Source of the DNA: Delphinapterus leucas
Taxonomy: Eukaryota; Chordata; Mammalia; Artiodactyla; Monodontidae
Assembly (NCBI RefSeq): GCF_002288925.2
Contig: NW_022098026.1
Span: forward strand, 21,009,190 to 21,073,189
DNA: 64,000 nucleotides
Reading direction: 5' to 3'
Positions within the stretch are counted from its first letter, which is position 1, and each line of letters starts with the position of its first letter. The position numbers were made by a program, and so were the translations under genes. The notes under the pieces were generated by a model, which worked only from the letters and a program-made list of their open reading frames with translations, was not told the DNA's origin and searched no databases. This document shows, piece after piece, positions 1 to 12,844 of this stretch.

Positions 1-1076
1 AGTTGGAATTTGATCATTTGAATATGTTACACTTTAAAAATTTTTTCCACACCTAACAAGAGGATTTCTCATTAGGACAATTGTACTTTTCTTCTTCCCC
101 CAAAACTAGCAGTTTACTAATACTTGTTGCAAAAACCTGTGACAATTTCTTGTGTAAAGCCCTACACCAAATACACTGTTAAATTGAAATTTAATTCATA
201 CTTTGAAGGATTGTTTTCTGACCTTATATGGAAAAGGAAAGTTCTTGAGAATTAGTAGTTCTTTAAACTCTGTATCAGAGTAGCCAGGAAAAACAAGTAA
301 AAAGAGACTGTGCCTTGCTGTGGGTCAAGAGAAGTTTTGCTAGTAAAGTTTCATGCATCACCTAAATCTCTATGGAGGGGTGAGGGCTCTTTTTTCTGGT
401 TCTTTGTCTGAAAGGAAATTCTATGTTAAATTCCCTCTGCCTCACAAGCCAGTTATTAATTCTGCCTTTAATTTCAACGTGAGCCAATTAGGTGATATGT
501 CCACAAGCAAGCACCCTGATTCATCACTGCAAAGAAAGAAACTCTTCTTGCAGTATTTTTCTTTGCAAAGTCAGCTGAGTTTTCCAGGCCTTTCTTCCAC
601 TTCCACAAATGTCAACTCCTGGAGTTTATCCTTTTCAAGGTGTGGTTCAGTAACCAATTCCAGTGGTGATACAAAGGGAGGCTTAATAGAACCTGAGCTG
701 AGTTGATACTTTGAATACAGCTTGCTCTGAATCGGGCCATAGAGAGCTCTGTCAGCAGTGACCTGAATGCTCCTGGCGAAACGCAGTCCGAGCCGGCTTC
801 CCTCCTTATTCCTCACTTTTGGTGCACCTAGTACAAGCAAGCTCACCGTGTAACCCACTGAACTTGGCACCGCTCGGGAAGAATTGGGTCTCTGTGTCCA
901 AAATGTTCAGCAGAAACCCAAGACCCTCCTCTAGAATATGAATATATAATCAGTATGCGGGGCCCCCAAAACCAGGAGAGCAGTGCGATTTCCCGCAGAA
1001 CCCTGGATGTGTCCTGCCACAGCCTCAGGCTTAGCTTTACTCCAGGTGCATCGAGAAATACAAGAATTTGTAGTAA

Positions 1077-1421
1077 AGGGGACTTCCCTGGTGGTCCAGT
1101 GGTAAAGAATCCGCCATGCAATACAGGGGACGCCAGTTCGATCCCTGGTCGGGGAACTAAGATCCCACATGCCATGGGGCCACTAAGCCCGCACGCCACA
1201 ACTACTGAGCTCGTGTGCCTCAACTAGAGAGCCCACATGCCCTGGAGCCTGCGTGCCACAACTAGAGAAGAGAAAAACCGCACACCACAACTAAAGAGAA
1301 GTCCATGCACTGCAACGAAGAGCCCACATGCCTCAACGAAGATCCAGCATGCCGCAGCTAAGACCCGACGCAGCCAAAAATAAAGAAATAATAAATAAAT
1401 CTTTAAAAAAAAAAAAAAGGG
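1077..1421 (+). mobile_element. CHR-type tRNA-derived SINE, long-tailed form
   Basis: The element begins with the tRNA-derived head (gacttccctggtggtccagt) and has a B-box-like GTTCGATCCC. It continues through a long body rich in 'ccacaacta' and 'gaagagcccacatgcc' motifs to an A-rich tail with 'aataaataaat'. ATTTGTAGTAA at 1066-1076 and again at 1422-1432 is a clear target-site duplication. Divergence from the SINEs at 34.8 and 50.3 kb suggests an older insertion. Its long 3' body resembles that of the element at 50595. Confidence 0.9.
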
Positions 1422-2355
1422 ATTTGTAGTAAGGAAGAGAAAGAAGATGTTGTCTCTGCTCAGATGAGTTGCCCTGTGTTTCGCCACCTCTAAAGACATT
1501 CCCTTTTCTATGGAGAGAATGTGATCCTTTCCCGACTGCATTCCTGTGCTTCACCGATTCTCCAGTATTTTGGAATATAACACTTCACTGTCTTCATTCA
1601 CAGAACAAAAATTCATACTTACTGATGAGGCAGGGTACAGAGAACTTAGGAGAAAAAAATACATAAAGATGGTAATAATACAGAGGTCTGGATAAAGAGC
1701 AGGTCACCCTTCATACCCAACAGTCCCTTGGGTCACAACTATATGACAGCACAAGACAGTAGTTGACATTTATAATCCTGATTCCTCAATAAAGTAAACT
1801 CCGCTTGATATATTCTGGTTTTGAAAGTAGAAAATACGTGTGCTGTATCTTAGAAAGATGCCCACTGGTTATAATAAAAACATGGGTGCTTAAATAATTA
1901 AATTTGATTTCTCTGTAGAGTTACTTGGTGGGAAACCTCGTTCCTCACTGATAGAGATTTTGCACCACAATTCTGGTAATAGTATGGGGAGATGGGGGGT
2001 AGGGGTACATGGCCAAGCCAGGCCAACCCTAATATTTTCATGGGGATTATTTTAACTGGAACTGGGTTAAGAATCTATTTTACCCCCTAGAATGGTGAGA
2101 AGCCATGTTCCCCCACAAGGAGAAAGTCCAGTTGCTGTCATTCCAATGTGCATAGAGAAACAAAAGATAGAGAGGTGGCTTCCTGTGCCCCCTTTTCCTT
2201 CCTCTAGTTCACGGTGTTTCAGTCTTCTGCAACCAAAGTATTCCTCAGCCATTCAATGGTATTTACTGAATGTCCTCAATATGTAAACACATAATGTTAA
2301 AGATGAGCTGGATGGGGATAGTGCCCTTAAAGTGAGAGATCCCAGCAATAGATAA

Positions 2356-2406
2356 CATATATAAATATATATTAATTTATTTTTTTATATATAAATATAT
2401 ATAAAA
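2356..2406. repeat. AT-rich simple repeat
   Basis: Imperfect (TA)n and 'atataaatatata' sequence, with a T-rich interruption in the middle and approximate mirror symmetry around it. This is low-complexity intronic DNA. Confidence 0.85.
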
Positions 2407-2639
2407 AATGGGTGAAGGGGGTCAAAAGGTACAAACTGCCACTTATAAATTAAATCCTAGGGATATAAAGGACAGCATGGTGACTTCAAAGATGTTAAAA
2501 GAAAAAAAAGAATATATAGACATTCTATATAATCATATATATTATTGATATATAAAATATACAATTACTGTAAAACAAGACTCAAATGGTCTAGATGCTG
2601 CAGGATGAGGTGCCGCTGGAATTCCCCAGCAGGAGAGAT

Positions 2640-2815
2640 GACTTTGAGCTAGGACGATCAAGGAAGCCTTTGTGATCAGATTGGCACTTGAACCTGGGTC
2701 TTGAAAGATGGGTTGGATTTAGACAGAAGGGACCAGGGGTGTTCTGGTCAAGGGGGACAGTAGGGAAAGGCTCAGAGGCAGGAACATACCAGGCATATGT
2801 GGGGAGCTGCTCGTA
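2640..2815 (+). repeat. Ancient mammalian interspersed repeat fragment
   Basis: The phrases 'aggaagcctttgtgatcag', 'gaggcaggaacatacca' and similar match a very common old mammalian repeat. Its consensus describes 'aaggcctcactgag ... ggcaggagcatgcc'. I do not name the family. Related pieces lie at about 26405, 27590, 36815, 50955 and 62270. Confidence 0.4.
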
Positions 2816-3879
2816 ATTGACTCTGTCTGAACATAACGCTTTTCATCTATAATATTACAGTTGTTTTGTTTCTTATGTCAATATGGTTCTTTACTTCTTT
2901 GGGTGCTACAGCTGGGAAAGCCTAGTAATGTTGTCTTCCCATTCCAGAACTCTATGGTAGCTGGATCCCAGTGGAACATCTTCTATCGATTTATCTTGTG
3001 TAATTGACTTGCCTGAGATGTTCCCTACTTTCATCCCACTTTTGCTTCACAGTCAAATAGACCTCACCATCTGGAACTCTTCTTTATTTTTTTAGGCCAA
3101 ATTTTTTTCCACAAAAGGCCTGTTTTCATTTCTAAATGTCACACAAGACCCTACAACATTCTGCTGCGGCTTTTTTGCTTTGAGTTTTCTGTTGTAAAAA
3201 CTGAACAAAACAGGTCTGAAAATAAGCTGTATTCTTCTTGTCTGTGTTATAGTCCAGCACCAAACACATCAGACAAATCCTGACACCTTTAGCTTTCTGC
3301 AAGGGCTGCTTACCTTGGAGTTAGGCGATAGCTCAAAGAGAGTAGCTCTGAGCTCAGAATGGGGAAAGCAGCTCGGAGAGAATTGGGGCAGGCCAGAGTC
3401 TTAGTGGGCTTAATAAGGAGAGAATATAAATAGGGATCGCATAGCCTTACAGAAAATTCCTGCTTATTTTTACTCCTTAGACAGAGTTGCTATGTTTAGC
3501 CTTCAGTTACTGTGCTAAACCTACTAAAGTGAGCCTGGTATTTATTTTCGTTCGGATCAGTAACATCCATTCTCTTTCTCAAATTATAAGTGAATGACGG
3601 AAACTGCATCCCTGCTGTTCAACTCTAGCTGACACATTGTCACAAAGCACCATGCACTGTAGAAGTTACTGTCCGGCCTTTGCTTTTGGAGTGTTTGCAT
3701 TTCTCGCAATCCAGTGCCTTTCTGAGCTCTCCCAAGAGCTGACTATTCCTGTCCTCCTCACATGTTTCTGGAAATCGAGCACTAGTATAAACTTCCCTAG
3801 TAGGACATCTTTTCAGTGAATAGGCAGTCATTATATTCAAGACCGTATGTGTCAGCTTGAGCAAACTTACCAATCAGGA

Positions 3880-4330
3880 TTCTTGATACAAGTAACAGAA
3901 AACTCAGGCCAGCTACCTTAGGCTGAAATGCAACTTATTGGTTCACCTACATAATTGATAAGCACAGGAAAATCTGCTTCAGGAATGCATGGATCCAGGC
4001 ACTCAGGTCTTGCCATCTTGCCATTGGGACTCAGCTCTTGCCATCTCTCAGCTCAGTTTTCCTTTATGTTGACTCTTCTCTTAGGTAAGCACTTTTCCTT
4101 TTGATTGTAAGATGATTGCCACCAGCTGGACTGACTTCCTTAAAACTCCAGCTCCAGGAGAAGAGAACAGTTTGAACAGTCTTCACTAAAAGTTTGAACA
4201 GTCCTTTGGGCCTGATTCTTCCCTAAAAGTGTGAGCAGTCCTTTGGGCCTGATTCTTCCCTAAAAGTGTGAGCAGTCCTTTGGGCCTGATTCTTCTCGGT
4301 CCAAACTGAATCACCTCTCTAATCCCTTAC
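3880..4330 (+). repeat. Probable old interspersed repeat carrying an internal tandem array
   Basis: Text such as 'caacttattggttcacctac', 'ggatccaggcactcaggtc' and 'ctctcagctcagttttcctt' resembles a known old mammalian repeat that I cannot name with certainty. Its right part contains a 37-bp unit present three times, annotated separately. Confidence 0.4.
4186..4296 (+). repeat. 37-bp tandem repeat, three copies
   Basis: Copies lie at 4186-4222, 4223-4259 and 4260-4296. Each runs from 'ctaaaagt' through 'cagtcctttgggcctgat' to 'tcttcc'. Copies 2 and 3 are identical apart from the last bases, while copy 1 differs at two positions near its start. This implies a recent slippage or unequal-exchange event. 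Confidence 0.95.
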
Positions 4331-5198
4331 CCAGCATCTGTGGCCAGAGGGTGTGATGCTCTGCTGGGCTGGGCCTACGTCGCCTGTTCCTCCTTGTCTG
4401 GGTGGAAGGAGGTGAATGGACACTCAGAGCACATGGAATGTGAGAATGGAGAAGGGGTGGTGCCCAGAGGAGAGGCAGCCCAGACCACAAATGTCTACTC
4501 TGCAGGTCTTTCTGACATGGATTTAGTGAAGGATCTGGTGCCTTTACATGCCAGGAGGCAAATCTGTACTGCTTTTTACTGTTCCCAATAGTTCCTCATA
4601 TCCTCTCTGAAAATGTCCCTTTTTTGAGTCCAAATGGTTGTTGCAGAGTTTCTTATTTTAGTCCTAGTTAACTGGCTCCTTCCAGAATAGCATAGTTTTT
4701 GGTTTTAAAAAATGAAGAAAATGTCATCTTTATTACTTAGCTCTGGACAAAGTTGATTCACTTAAAAAACAAATTTCTGGGAAAAGGTTTCATTATCAGT
4801 GCCCATTACAGATCATTAGAGGACGCGTGGCAGACACTGGTGTGCCAGGGCCCGGCCCCCATTAGTGTTAATGACAGTGTACAGAGGAGTGCATCTAGCA
4901 TGTGATTAACCGGAGGAAAGGGAACCTCAAAGCACTGGCCCCTGCTCTTCTGTGAGAGCCGTGAACACACGGGGACAGTGTATCCTTGGGCTCGGCGGCT
5001 CTGGGAGCTCCTCAGGCCACTGGGTGGTGGCATCTTCTGGTGCCCTGCCAGAAACGGCAGGGCAGCCAACAGCCGACTCACTGAGCTATGCGCCAGTCTC
5101 CAACTTGTGGTGATGTTGTCCAAAGCCTACGAGAGTGGATAAGAGCCGACTCTTCTGCCAGGATCACATAGAGCTGCTGGAAAATTCCACCTTAGTTT

Positions 5199-5228
5199 GA
5201 TCCTCTAGGGCCTGATCCTCTAGGGCCT
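5199..5228 (+). repeat. 15-bp direct repeat, two copies
   Basis: GATCCTCTAGGGCCT occurs twice in direct succession at 5199-5213 and 5214-5228. It is a short tandem duplication in intronic sequence. Confidence 0.95.
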
Positions 5229-5305
5229 GAGCACAAATTTTGCTCTCAAGGGTTGAAAATATTATGAGGGGAGGTGAAGTCTCCATAAAATATGGGATGA
5301 TGGTG

Positions 5306-5500
5306 GTGACAATGATGGTAGCTAACATTCAGTAAGCACGGATGTACCAGGTACTTGACGTGTTTATTTATAGCATCATCATAATGCATGAGGGATTATC
5401 ACCGCAATTTTACATGTGAGGAAAGAGGACAGAGAGGTTACCTAACTTACCTGAGGGTATAAGAGGGATCTGAACCCGGGTAGTCGGATTCCGGTATTCC
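5306..5500 (+). repeat. MIR-like SINE
   Basis: It shows the MIR order of motifs: 'cagtaagcac', 'gtaccaggtact', then 'tttacatgtgaggaaag', 'acagagaggtta' and 'tctgaacccggg'. Degenerate, with no visible target duplication. Confidence 0.75.
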
Positions 5501-5854
5501 CCACCCCCAACCAACCTCTATGCTTGATTGCTCTATTAGAGGTGGTTGGGTGAAGACCGACTTCTAAGGCTGGGCTAGAAAAGAGATAGACTGCAGCAGC
5601 CCCATCACTGGTTCTCCCTTTCTCACCCTCCATTCCCTATATCACTAAAGTTCAGGTGCTGGGCAAGTTAGGGGAGCTAAGAAGTATGTAGGAGAATAAG
5701 TAGCAGTGAATGAGTGCCTGAAAAAAGAGGTCAGGCCAAAGTTTAAGAGAAGGAGGGAGGGAGAGGAGAACAGGAAGGAGGTGGGATAAGCTGTAACAAA
5801 GGACAGAGAATATAAAGGATGAAAATGGGGGATTCCAGGGAGGAAAAAGGGTGA

Positions 5855-6065
5855 ATGTTTAATGGCTGTCTACTGTTGCCAGACACTAGTCTCAGGATTT
5901 TACATGCATTATCTAATCTTCCTTACAACCCAGCGAGGTAAACAAACACCACGAACATCCCCGTTTTACAGATGGGGAAACTGGGTTTCAGGTAGATGAA
6001 GTGATATCCCGAAGATCACAGAGCTGGGAGGAAGCAGAACCAGAATGTGAACAGAGGCCTGTATA
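5855..6065 (+). repeat. MIR-like SINE
   Basis: MIR landmarks are 'gccagacactagtctcagg', 'ttttacatgcattatctaat', 'cgttttacagatggggaaac' and 'gaagatcacagagctggg'. Confidence 0.8.
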
Positions 6066-8154
6066 AGCCCCCAGGTCAACAAGTCTTCCATCGTCTTGAG
6101 GACCAGTCCTTCATTCCTGCCCGTGGTTTGTAGCCTGGACATGAGCCACACTTGAGATCTGGAGCTTTGACAGATACTCAGAGATAAGACTGATACAGCC
6201 CATCCTTGGAAGGCAGTGGCCGTTTTCTCCCATCACAGGGAAGGAAGGGAAAGGGAATGCAGTTTTAGAGCACGCATCCTTCTAAAGTTTCCAACTTTCT
6301 ACAGCCAACTCTTTAGACTGCAAGTATGTTGGCAGAGGTGCTAATCTCTCCTTAAGCATTCCATAACCCTCTAATGTCAGGTAAGCAGTGTTTTTTCATA
6401 CTCATGAGATTTCCTTTCATTTGTTCGTTTTCTGCCATTAAAAACAAAACTAAAAACTTTCCCTCAAAAACTGACCATCTGTTGGTCGCTTACACTTCCC
6501 TCCAAAATGAAGAGGGGACAGCAGGATGTTTGCAAGTCCACCCTTCATCTCTGGTGTCGGCACAATCCCGGAACATACTGATTGCAGTTCCAGTTTGCTC
6601 TTAGGTTTGCGATTTGGGGATTGAACTTCCTCTTCGTTTTTTCCCTTTCCTTACTTTTATTGCTTGGAAGGTACAACTGTGCCCCTAAGGGCTGGAGTGA
6701 TTTCAGTACACTTGTCAAAGGAGGGCTTTACAGCTTGGGCATCGTATCCATTTCAAAAATCTGTGCAGCAACCGTTACATACACAGTTGGCTCCTGTTGC
6801 CAGCTAAAACTAGGACAGCTTTTCACGACTCGTAAGCCTTTACCAAGTGCAGGCATTTGTTTTTTACTTCAAGTCTTTGTGTGCCAACAAGTTCTGTATG
6901 GTGTTTGTGCGTTTAGAGCACAGTTGGGTAACAGTGCAGGCAAATGTGTTCCATGTGCCAGGTATCTGATGACACCTGCCCTCCAAGCATTGCTGATAAC
7001 CAAACAAAAACGTAAGGCTCATTGCTCTTTCTCAAAATATGGACGCAGTAGAGTAAACTGAGAATAAAGAATAGCAGCTTAACAAAGGCTCAGAGGAGAA
7101 GAGGGTTATTCACCATCAAAGGGCCCTGAGCTACCTAGCAGCTATGACGAAGAAGGGAAAAATATGACGGAATGTATAATTCAGTTTTCTCTTCAAGCAA
7201 AGCATGACCGTTCAGCAAGAGTTGCAAGTTCTGATATTAATTTGTCATATGAGTCTCTGCATTAATGACTTTGAATAGGGCAATAGACCACATCTTTCCT
7301 AGCAGTTTTATGCAAAAAATAAGTCAGGCTCTCTAGATACAGCTGTTTCTCCTATTGGTTCTGTCTAATTGTAGAGTAAAATGCTAAACTGAAGTATTGA
7401 AAGGTCGTTTTTACCGTGCTGCAGGGAGGAGAACAATCTCAACAAAATGTGTGGTTTTCTGGTCACTTGCCTGGTTACGGGGATGGCAGGTAGAAGGCAG
7501 GAGCTCTCTTAGAGGAAGGCTGTCCTCTGTCACCTCAGCCCTGCTTTTGACAGGTGACTCTGAATTGAGGTTTTTAAGAGTATAGACACCTGAAGTGCAG
7601 ATACCTGTGTTGTTGATTGAAAGAATATACCGGAAGCATAGATTATGTTTTATTGAGGAAATGAAGCAGGCTGACGGGAATCCTTGTCACCATGGGGTTC
7701 GTTTGAATTCAGCAAGCAGTTACCAGGTAGCTATGGCGTGCTAACATTGAGCTGGGTGCCAGGAATTTAGGGTTCAGTTCCTACGAAGACCTGCTCCCAG
7801 GTCCCTTCTAGACGGCTTGACGGTACTGTGAGGGAGGTGGGCTCAGGACACGGTGGGATCCAGAGGAGGGACACTTAGCCTCACCCTGTGGGCTGTGTCT
7901 TGGGAAGTGAGTAAAAGCTACCCGTGTGAAGATGGGAGACTTTGTAGGCAATTGGAAATGCTTGAACACAAACAAGGAGGCGAAGATACTGTGTGCTCAA
8001 GCCATTCTGCGGGTTGTGTAAGAAACATGGGGCCTGGAGAGAGAGGAGTCAGGAGACCAGAACATCACCCCAAGGCCAAAATTCACCACAGATCTGTTTT
8101 TAAGGTGGGGTCAAGATGTTTCTAAGAAAAAAAAGAAGTGGCTTTGGATTGTTT

Positions 8155-8345
8155 TATTAATAGTAGTTAACATTTTCTTGAGCCCTTGTGAAGTTCAGGC
8201 ACTTTGGTTAGCAATTTACCTATGCATTATTTTATTTAATCCTCACAATTACCCTCTGAGGTAGGTATTACTTTCCCATTTTACAGAGAGTAAACTGAGC
8301 CTTGGAAAAGTTAAGTAACTTGCCCAAAGTCCAGGCAGTCCAGCT
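8155..8345 (+). repeat. MIR-like SINE
   Basis: MIR landmarks are 'tatttaatcctcacaatta', 'gaggtaggtattactttccc', 'attttacagagagtaaactg' and 'ttaagtaacttgcccaaag'. Confidence 0.85.
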
Positions 8346-8884
8346 CCAGAGACTTTTTCACCACCTTGCTGTTTAGGGATTTTTTTTTTGTCCAAGGCCT
8401 GTGTAAGTACTAAATTAGAGCCCCACCAGAATGAGAGTCCTGCATGATGCTATGTGGAAAGGAGGGGCGACTGTGACCTAGATTCCACACTAGGCTCCCT
8501 AACCTAAGAGGTTTACCTTACAGAGAATTTTTGTTTGATGGAGGCTGCCTGGGTGCCCAGGCTGGTCTGCCCAACAGGATGAATTGGGTTCTGGCAAAGC
8601 CAGTAGCTCCTCTTACCAGGATTCAGCTGCTGCTGAAGAGCAACGCCAAAACTTCCTCAGCTCTGGAAACCAATCGTTAGCTCTAGAAGAGAGGAGAGGG
8701 TTTATCTTTCTGTGTGTAGCAGCAGGAAGGCTGACATCCATTTCTTCCAAATAGTCTCTCCATGTTGTTTAGACATCAGTGTGTTTTAAAAGAAGGATGG
8801 TAGTAAGTAGGACAAAACGTCAGTATTTATACAGTGCCCCTTCTGTCCCATTCCAGCTCAGAGATTCTGTCTGATTAGAAGGCA

Positions 8885-9095
8885 GAAGATAGGAAACAAC
8901 CTGCATGCTCATTGGTAAAGATCTAGTTGAATAAGACCCACCTCTGCAATGGTATGTGAGGTAGCCATTAAACAAGGGGGCATCTCTTCATGGGCTGATG
9001 GAGCGAGCAGTCTGCAGGATATATTGTTAAGGAAAACAAGCAGTGTTCAGAACAATGTAAAAACTTGCTACTATTTGTTCTTAAAAAGAAGGGGG
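8885..9095 (+). mobile_element. L1 LINE 3' fragment
   Basis: The phrases 'ggaaacaacctgcatg', 'gtagccattaaacaag', 'ggatatattgttaaggaaaa' and 'aagcagtgttcagaacaatg' follow the distal ORF2/3'UTR region of old L1 elements in sense orientation. It is heavily mutated and noncoding. Confidence 0.7.
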
Positions 9096-9549
9096 ACTGG
9101 GAATTCATCACCCTTCCCAGGTGGTGCATCTTTTTGTAGCTGGATGAGAATTGTGGGATCCTGATCCCTCTACACATATTCCCTGGGAAATTTCCCATCC
9201 CTGGGAAATGTTCCCTGGAAACCTTCAAGTTCCCTAAGGAGACCACTGACATTGCCAAGTTGAAAAATCCCATAGGCTGTTATTCTGCAACCTTGCTGGA
9301 CTCTCAGTCTCTGAGCAGTGATGGGTTCAGTGTTAAATGTGATAAATACTGTATTTTGTATTGTTTAAATTGCATCTTCCACATAATGTGAAAGTGGTCC
9401 AGAAGAAGGCAGCTTTCTATATGCAGTGTGCTTTTTTTTTTTCTTTAACGAGTCACAACTCCTTTTGAGAAACAACAATTTCTACTTTGAAGTCATATCA
9501 ATGAAAAGATGTATATGCACTTATAATTTTCCTAATAAAGACAGGTACT

Positions 9550-9765
9550 CAAATGTAAAAAAAAAAGGGGGGGGAATCGCACACAGGTGCCCATACAGGC
9601 ACATCCACACACATACATCCACACATAAGCTTGTATGTTCTTGTAATATCTCCAGAACGAAGTACAAGAAACTCATAATGATGGTTACTTCTGAAGAGGG
9701 GGTCAGTGGGAAGGGACACTTATTTTTCCCTGTCTACCTTTGATACTGATACCCTTTTATAATGT
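9550..9765 (+). mobile_element. L1 LINE 3'UTR fragment
   Basis: 'atatctccagaacgaagtac', 'aagaaactcataatgatggt' and 'tacccttttataatg' match the extreme 3' part of old L1 elements. It probably belongs with the L1 piece at 8885, the two being separated by about 450 bases of unassigned sequence. Confidence 0.65.
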
Positions 9766-11837
9766 TTGGAGATATCAACTGAGGTAATATCCATTCAAAG
9801 CCATCGATTAATGTAAAAATTAAAGAGAGAAACCTCCCCATTCTCCAAACCAGTTGAAGGGTATTCATATATTTTATTTATAGATATAGAGATAGACCTG
9901 TAGCCCATGGCTGTGAATTATCCATCATAAGAGTATTTTAAAGCTGTAGTTTATAACCAGGCAACCCTGGAGCAATATAGGATTACCTAGGATCATAGGT
10001 AATTGGAGCCCTTATCCAAATACTGGCTGATACACTACATCTGAGTTTCTAAACAAGTGAGCAATGAAGTACTATGTTGAACTCCTAAGCCTCATGCCTG
10101 TCAGGGACTGATAAGTGCCCATGGGCAAGTTCTTTGATATGTGTCCAAGTCCATTACGAGAGATAAGCAAGCTTAAGTGTAAACCTGTGATTTAACGACA
10201 TTTCAAATTTGATATGGAGCTACAGGAAGAATGCCAGAGAACCCACGTGCTCAGAATACATCTGCTGCTCCAGCTCTTTAAAAAGATTTTCCTTTCCTAT
10301 GTAAAAGGAGCCCCAAAGTCTCTCTCCTGTTTATGGCTGTTTAGGTAGCATAAGGGCTAACTCTTACTAGTGCTTCACAAGTGACCTTAGTGGTTGTATT
10401 GTTTTAACCAGGAAAAGTTCAGGCATCTAGGGCCATGCTTGCAGCTGGCAGAATTTATAAACAAAGGGATTGATAAACATCATGAAAGGCAACTCATGGG
10501 ACACATTAAGCAAAATGCCTAGGGACTGCGGTACTCTGGTGACACTAACGGAAAATCTGTTTGATATCATCTTGTCATGAAGAAAGGATGTCTGCCATTC
10601 CGCAGCTTGGCATGATGTTTTTCTTTTGCAAGTTTGTGTTTTCAGACATGTTTCAGAATAGATTTTGTTTTTTTAACCAAATTTTTAGTGTTTATTAGAA
10701 CAGGCTGAAAAAAATTACACGCTTCTTGTTATGAAGGATTATGGATACCAAAATGTAGAAGATTCCTAATATCTACCTGGTCCAGAAATTTTATACTGTC
10801 TAGTATACTTGATGGGGGGAAGGAGTGAGGTTTTTTTTGTAAAAACAGCCTTGTGTTTCTTTCTGATTCTTTTTTTAGGTTTGGGAGAGAGCTGACATAA
10901 GGAATTTTTAACCAACTTTGACTTCTTTTCCTCTTCACTTTTTAAGTTTCTCCTCTGAAATATGACCTGTGAAATGAGACAGAATCATCTTTATGAAATA
11001 TATGTCTTCTCTGAGCCAAAGGTTGGCCAAGCATTTGTCCCTTAAGAAAGATGGAAAGTCATGTCACCTGTGTAGTGAGACGTCTGCTGCTTTGTAGACT
11101 GCAGATAATCTGATGTCAGCATATCAGGCCACCAAGTCTAGTTGCATGTTTATGAACAGAAGCTCACTTCTTAGATGGTGGGCTTTAATCCAAAGGGACT
11201 TTTCCTTGAAAGTGAATTTCACGTGGGAAATTACCTGCAGGCCTGGCAGGGGAGCCCTTTAGGCAGGAGAGTGACTTCTAAACCCCATAACATATGGATG
11301 TCTCCAGCATATGTTTGTTTAGTCCTTCCTCCAGTTCATCTTTCTGGGAGTATCACCTCCACGCTCACACGCATTAAAGTAGAAGCCCTTTTACCACTGG
11401 ATATAGAAAGCGAGTCTAAAAATGAGAAATTAATTTGGCTTAGCCCTAGGGTAGCTTGGAGAACGCTTTTACATGTTAATATTAAAAAGCACTTAGAAAG
11501 TTCCTTTTGGAGCCTGAGGAGGAAATACCTTTAGATGGGGGTTTAAGATAAACGTAAGTGGCAAGTCATCAGGCAGAAGGGTAGAAATGGCATGGAAACT
11601 TAAATTTCAATACTATAATGTAAATTTCTGCCATTAAAAAAAAAAAGGTTCAAGTATCTGATTATCATCCTTATGCAATTTTCCGCTCATAATCTTGAAA
11701 TCCAAATGCCTTTAGGGTCCAATGTGAAAATATATATATATATTGCAAGGAAGCATGAAAAGAGGTAACTAGTTTCCTGGAAAGCAAAAACGAGAGTTAC
11801 ATCAAATCAGGCTACAGTATCAGTATGCTTTGGTTCT

Positions 11838-11966
11838 GGGACTTCCCTGGCGGTCCAGTGGTTAAGACTCCGTGCTTCCACTGCAGGGGGCACAGGTTCA
11901 ATACCTGGTCGGGGAACTAGGACGCCGCATGCCAGGCGGTGTGGCCAAAAAATATATATATATATA
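11838..11966 (+). mobile_element. CHR-type SINE, short copy
   Basis: It has the head 'gggacttccctggcggtcca', a box B-like GTTCAATACC and 'tcggggaactaggacgccgc', and ends in 'gtggccaaaaaatatatata'. The 3' body is absent, so this is the short form. A (TA)n microsatellite has grown from the tail. The target duplication is unclear; only TTCTG is shared by the flanks. Confidence 0.85.
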
Positions 11967-12219
11967 GATTCTGACATTTATCTGCCATTACTTTGAGTGA
12001 AAATTGGACCCCTATATTCTATCTAGGGACCATATAGCTCAGTTTATGCTTATAGCCCAGGTATAAATTTAGCAGTGTCACCCCTCTTTCACAGTCCTGG
12101 TTTGAGTGATAGGTGATATCATCCCTCCAGTTGGATACAGCATAGCATTAATTATAACGCCTCTTCACCTTAGTGTCCAGTGTCTTTTTAACTAAACTGA
12201 TCATCTTTGAACCAGGAGC

Positions 12220-12300
12220 CATCTTGTTTGTCTTTGTACCCTCCACCTCTCAGGACCTCTCTTAGCTGACGTTTTGCCACAAAGTGCATGTTGAATAAAG
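12220..12300 (+). repeat. Possible L2 3'-end remnant
   Basis: 'cttgtttgtctttgtaccct' followed by 'aagtgcatgttgaataaag' resembles the end of L2 LINEs. Short and degenerate. Confidence 0.35.
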
Positions 12301-12844
12301 GGATCGGCATAGCAGACTGCATCACAAGCCTTTAGGGTTTGGATCCATGAAATGTATGTGATATCACCAACCATAATGCTACCCAGGGTGGGCAGGCCTT
12401 ATCGAATGCCAAGATGCTCTGTCACAGTTGATTACCAGACCACAGAGAACCTAGCAGCATATATAGAGTGGACATATACACCTATTTGATGTACACGTTG
12501 ACCCGTAGCTGCCTTGGAAACAAGATGCCGTCAGCAGACTACAAGTTTGGAAAACTTCCTGGGAGATTTAGAATCTGGCTAGCAGTATTAGAATAATACT
12601 ACAGAATATATTGATAAGGCTTCCTGCTTTTCAGAGCCACTTCATATAGAGTATTTCATTTGATGTTTGCACTTAACGCCAATCACAGCACTTTGCACGC
12701 TGTGCTCTAGTTGCCCGTTTACTCCTCTGGCTCGTGCACTAAGCTGTGCCATACCTCACAGGCATGCCTGTCCCTGGTGCATGATTGTGTGCCCTGCACT
12801 TGACAGTGTTGTTTGTAGGTGTTTGATAAATAGGGACTGGCTGA

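Noticed and set aside
1080..1250. tRNA gene at the SINE heads
   Set aside because: The box-like sequences belong to tRNA-derived SINEs. They lack a foldable cloverleaf and sit inside elements with poly(A) tails and target duplications.
6582..7061. 159-codon open frame on the + strand
   Set aside because: It has no recognisable domain, many scattered Cys and Leu residues typical of chance translation, no splice or promoter context, and it overlaps another unrelated frame. It is treated as noncoding intron.
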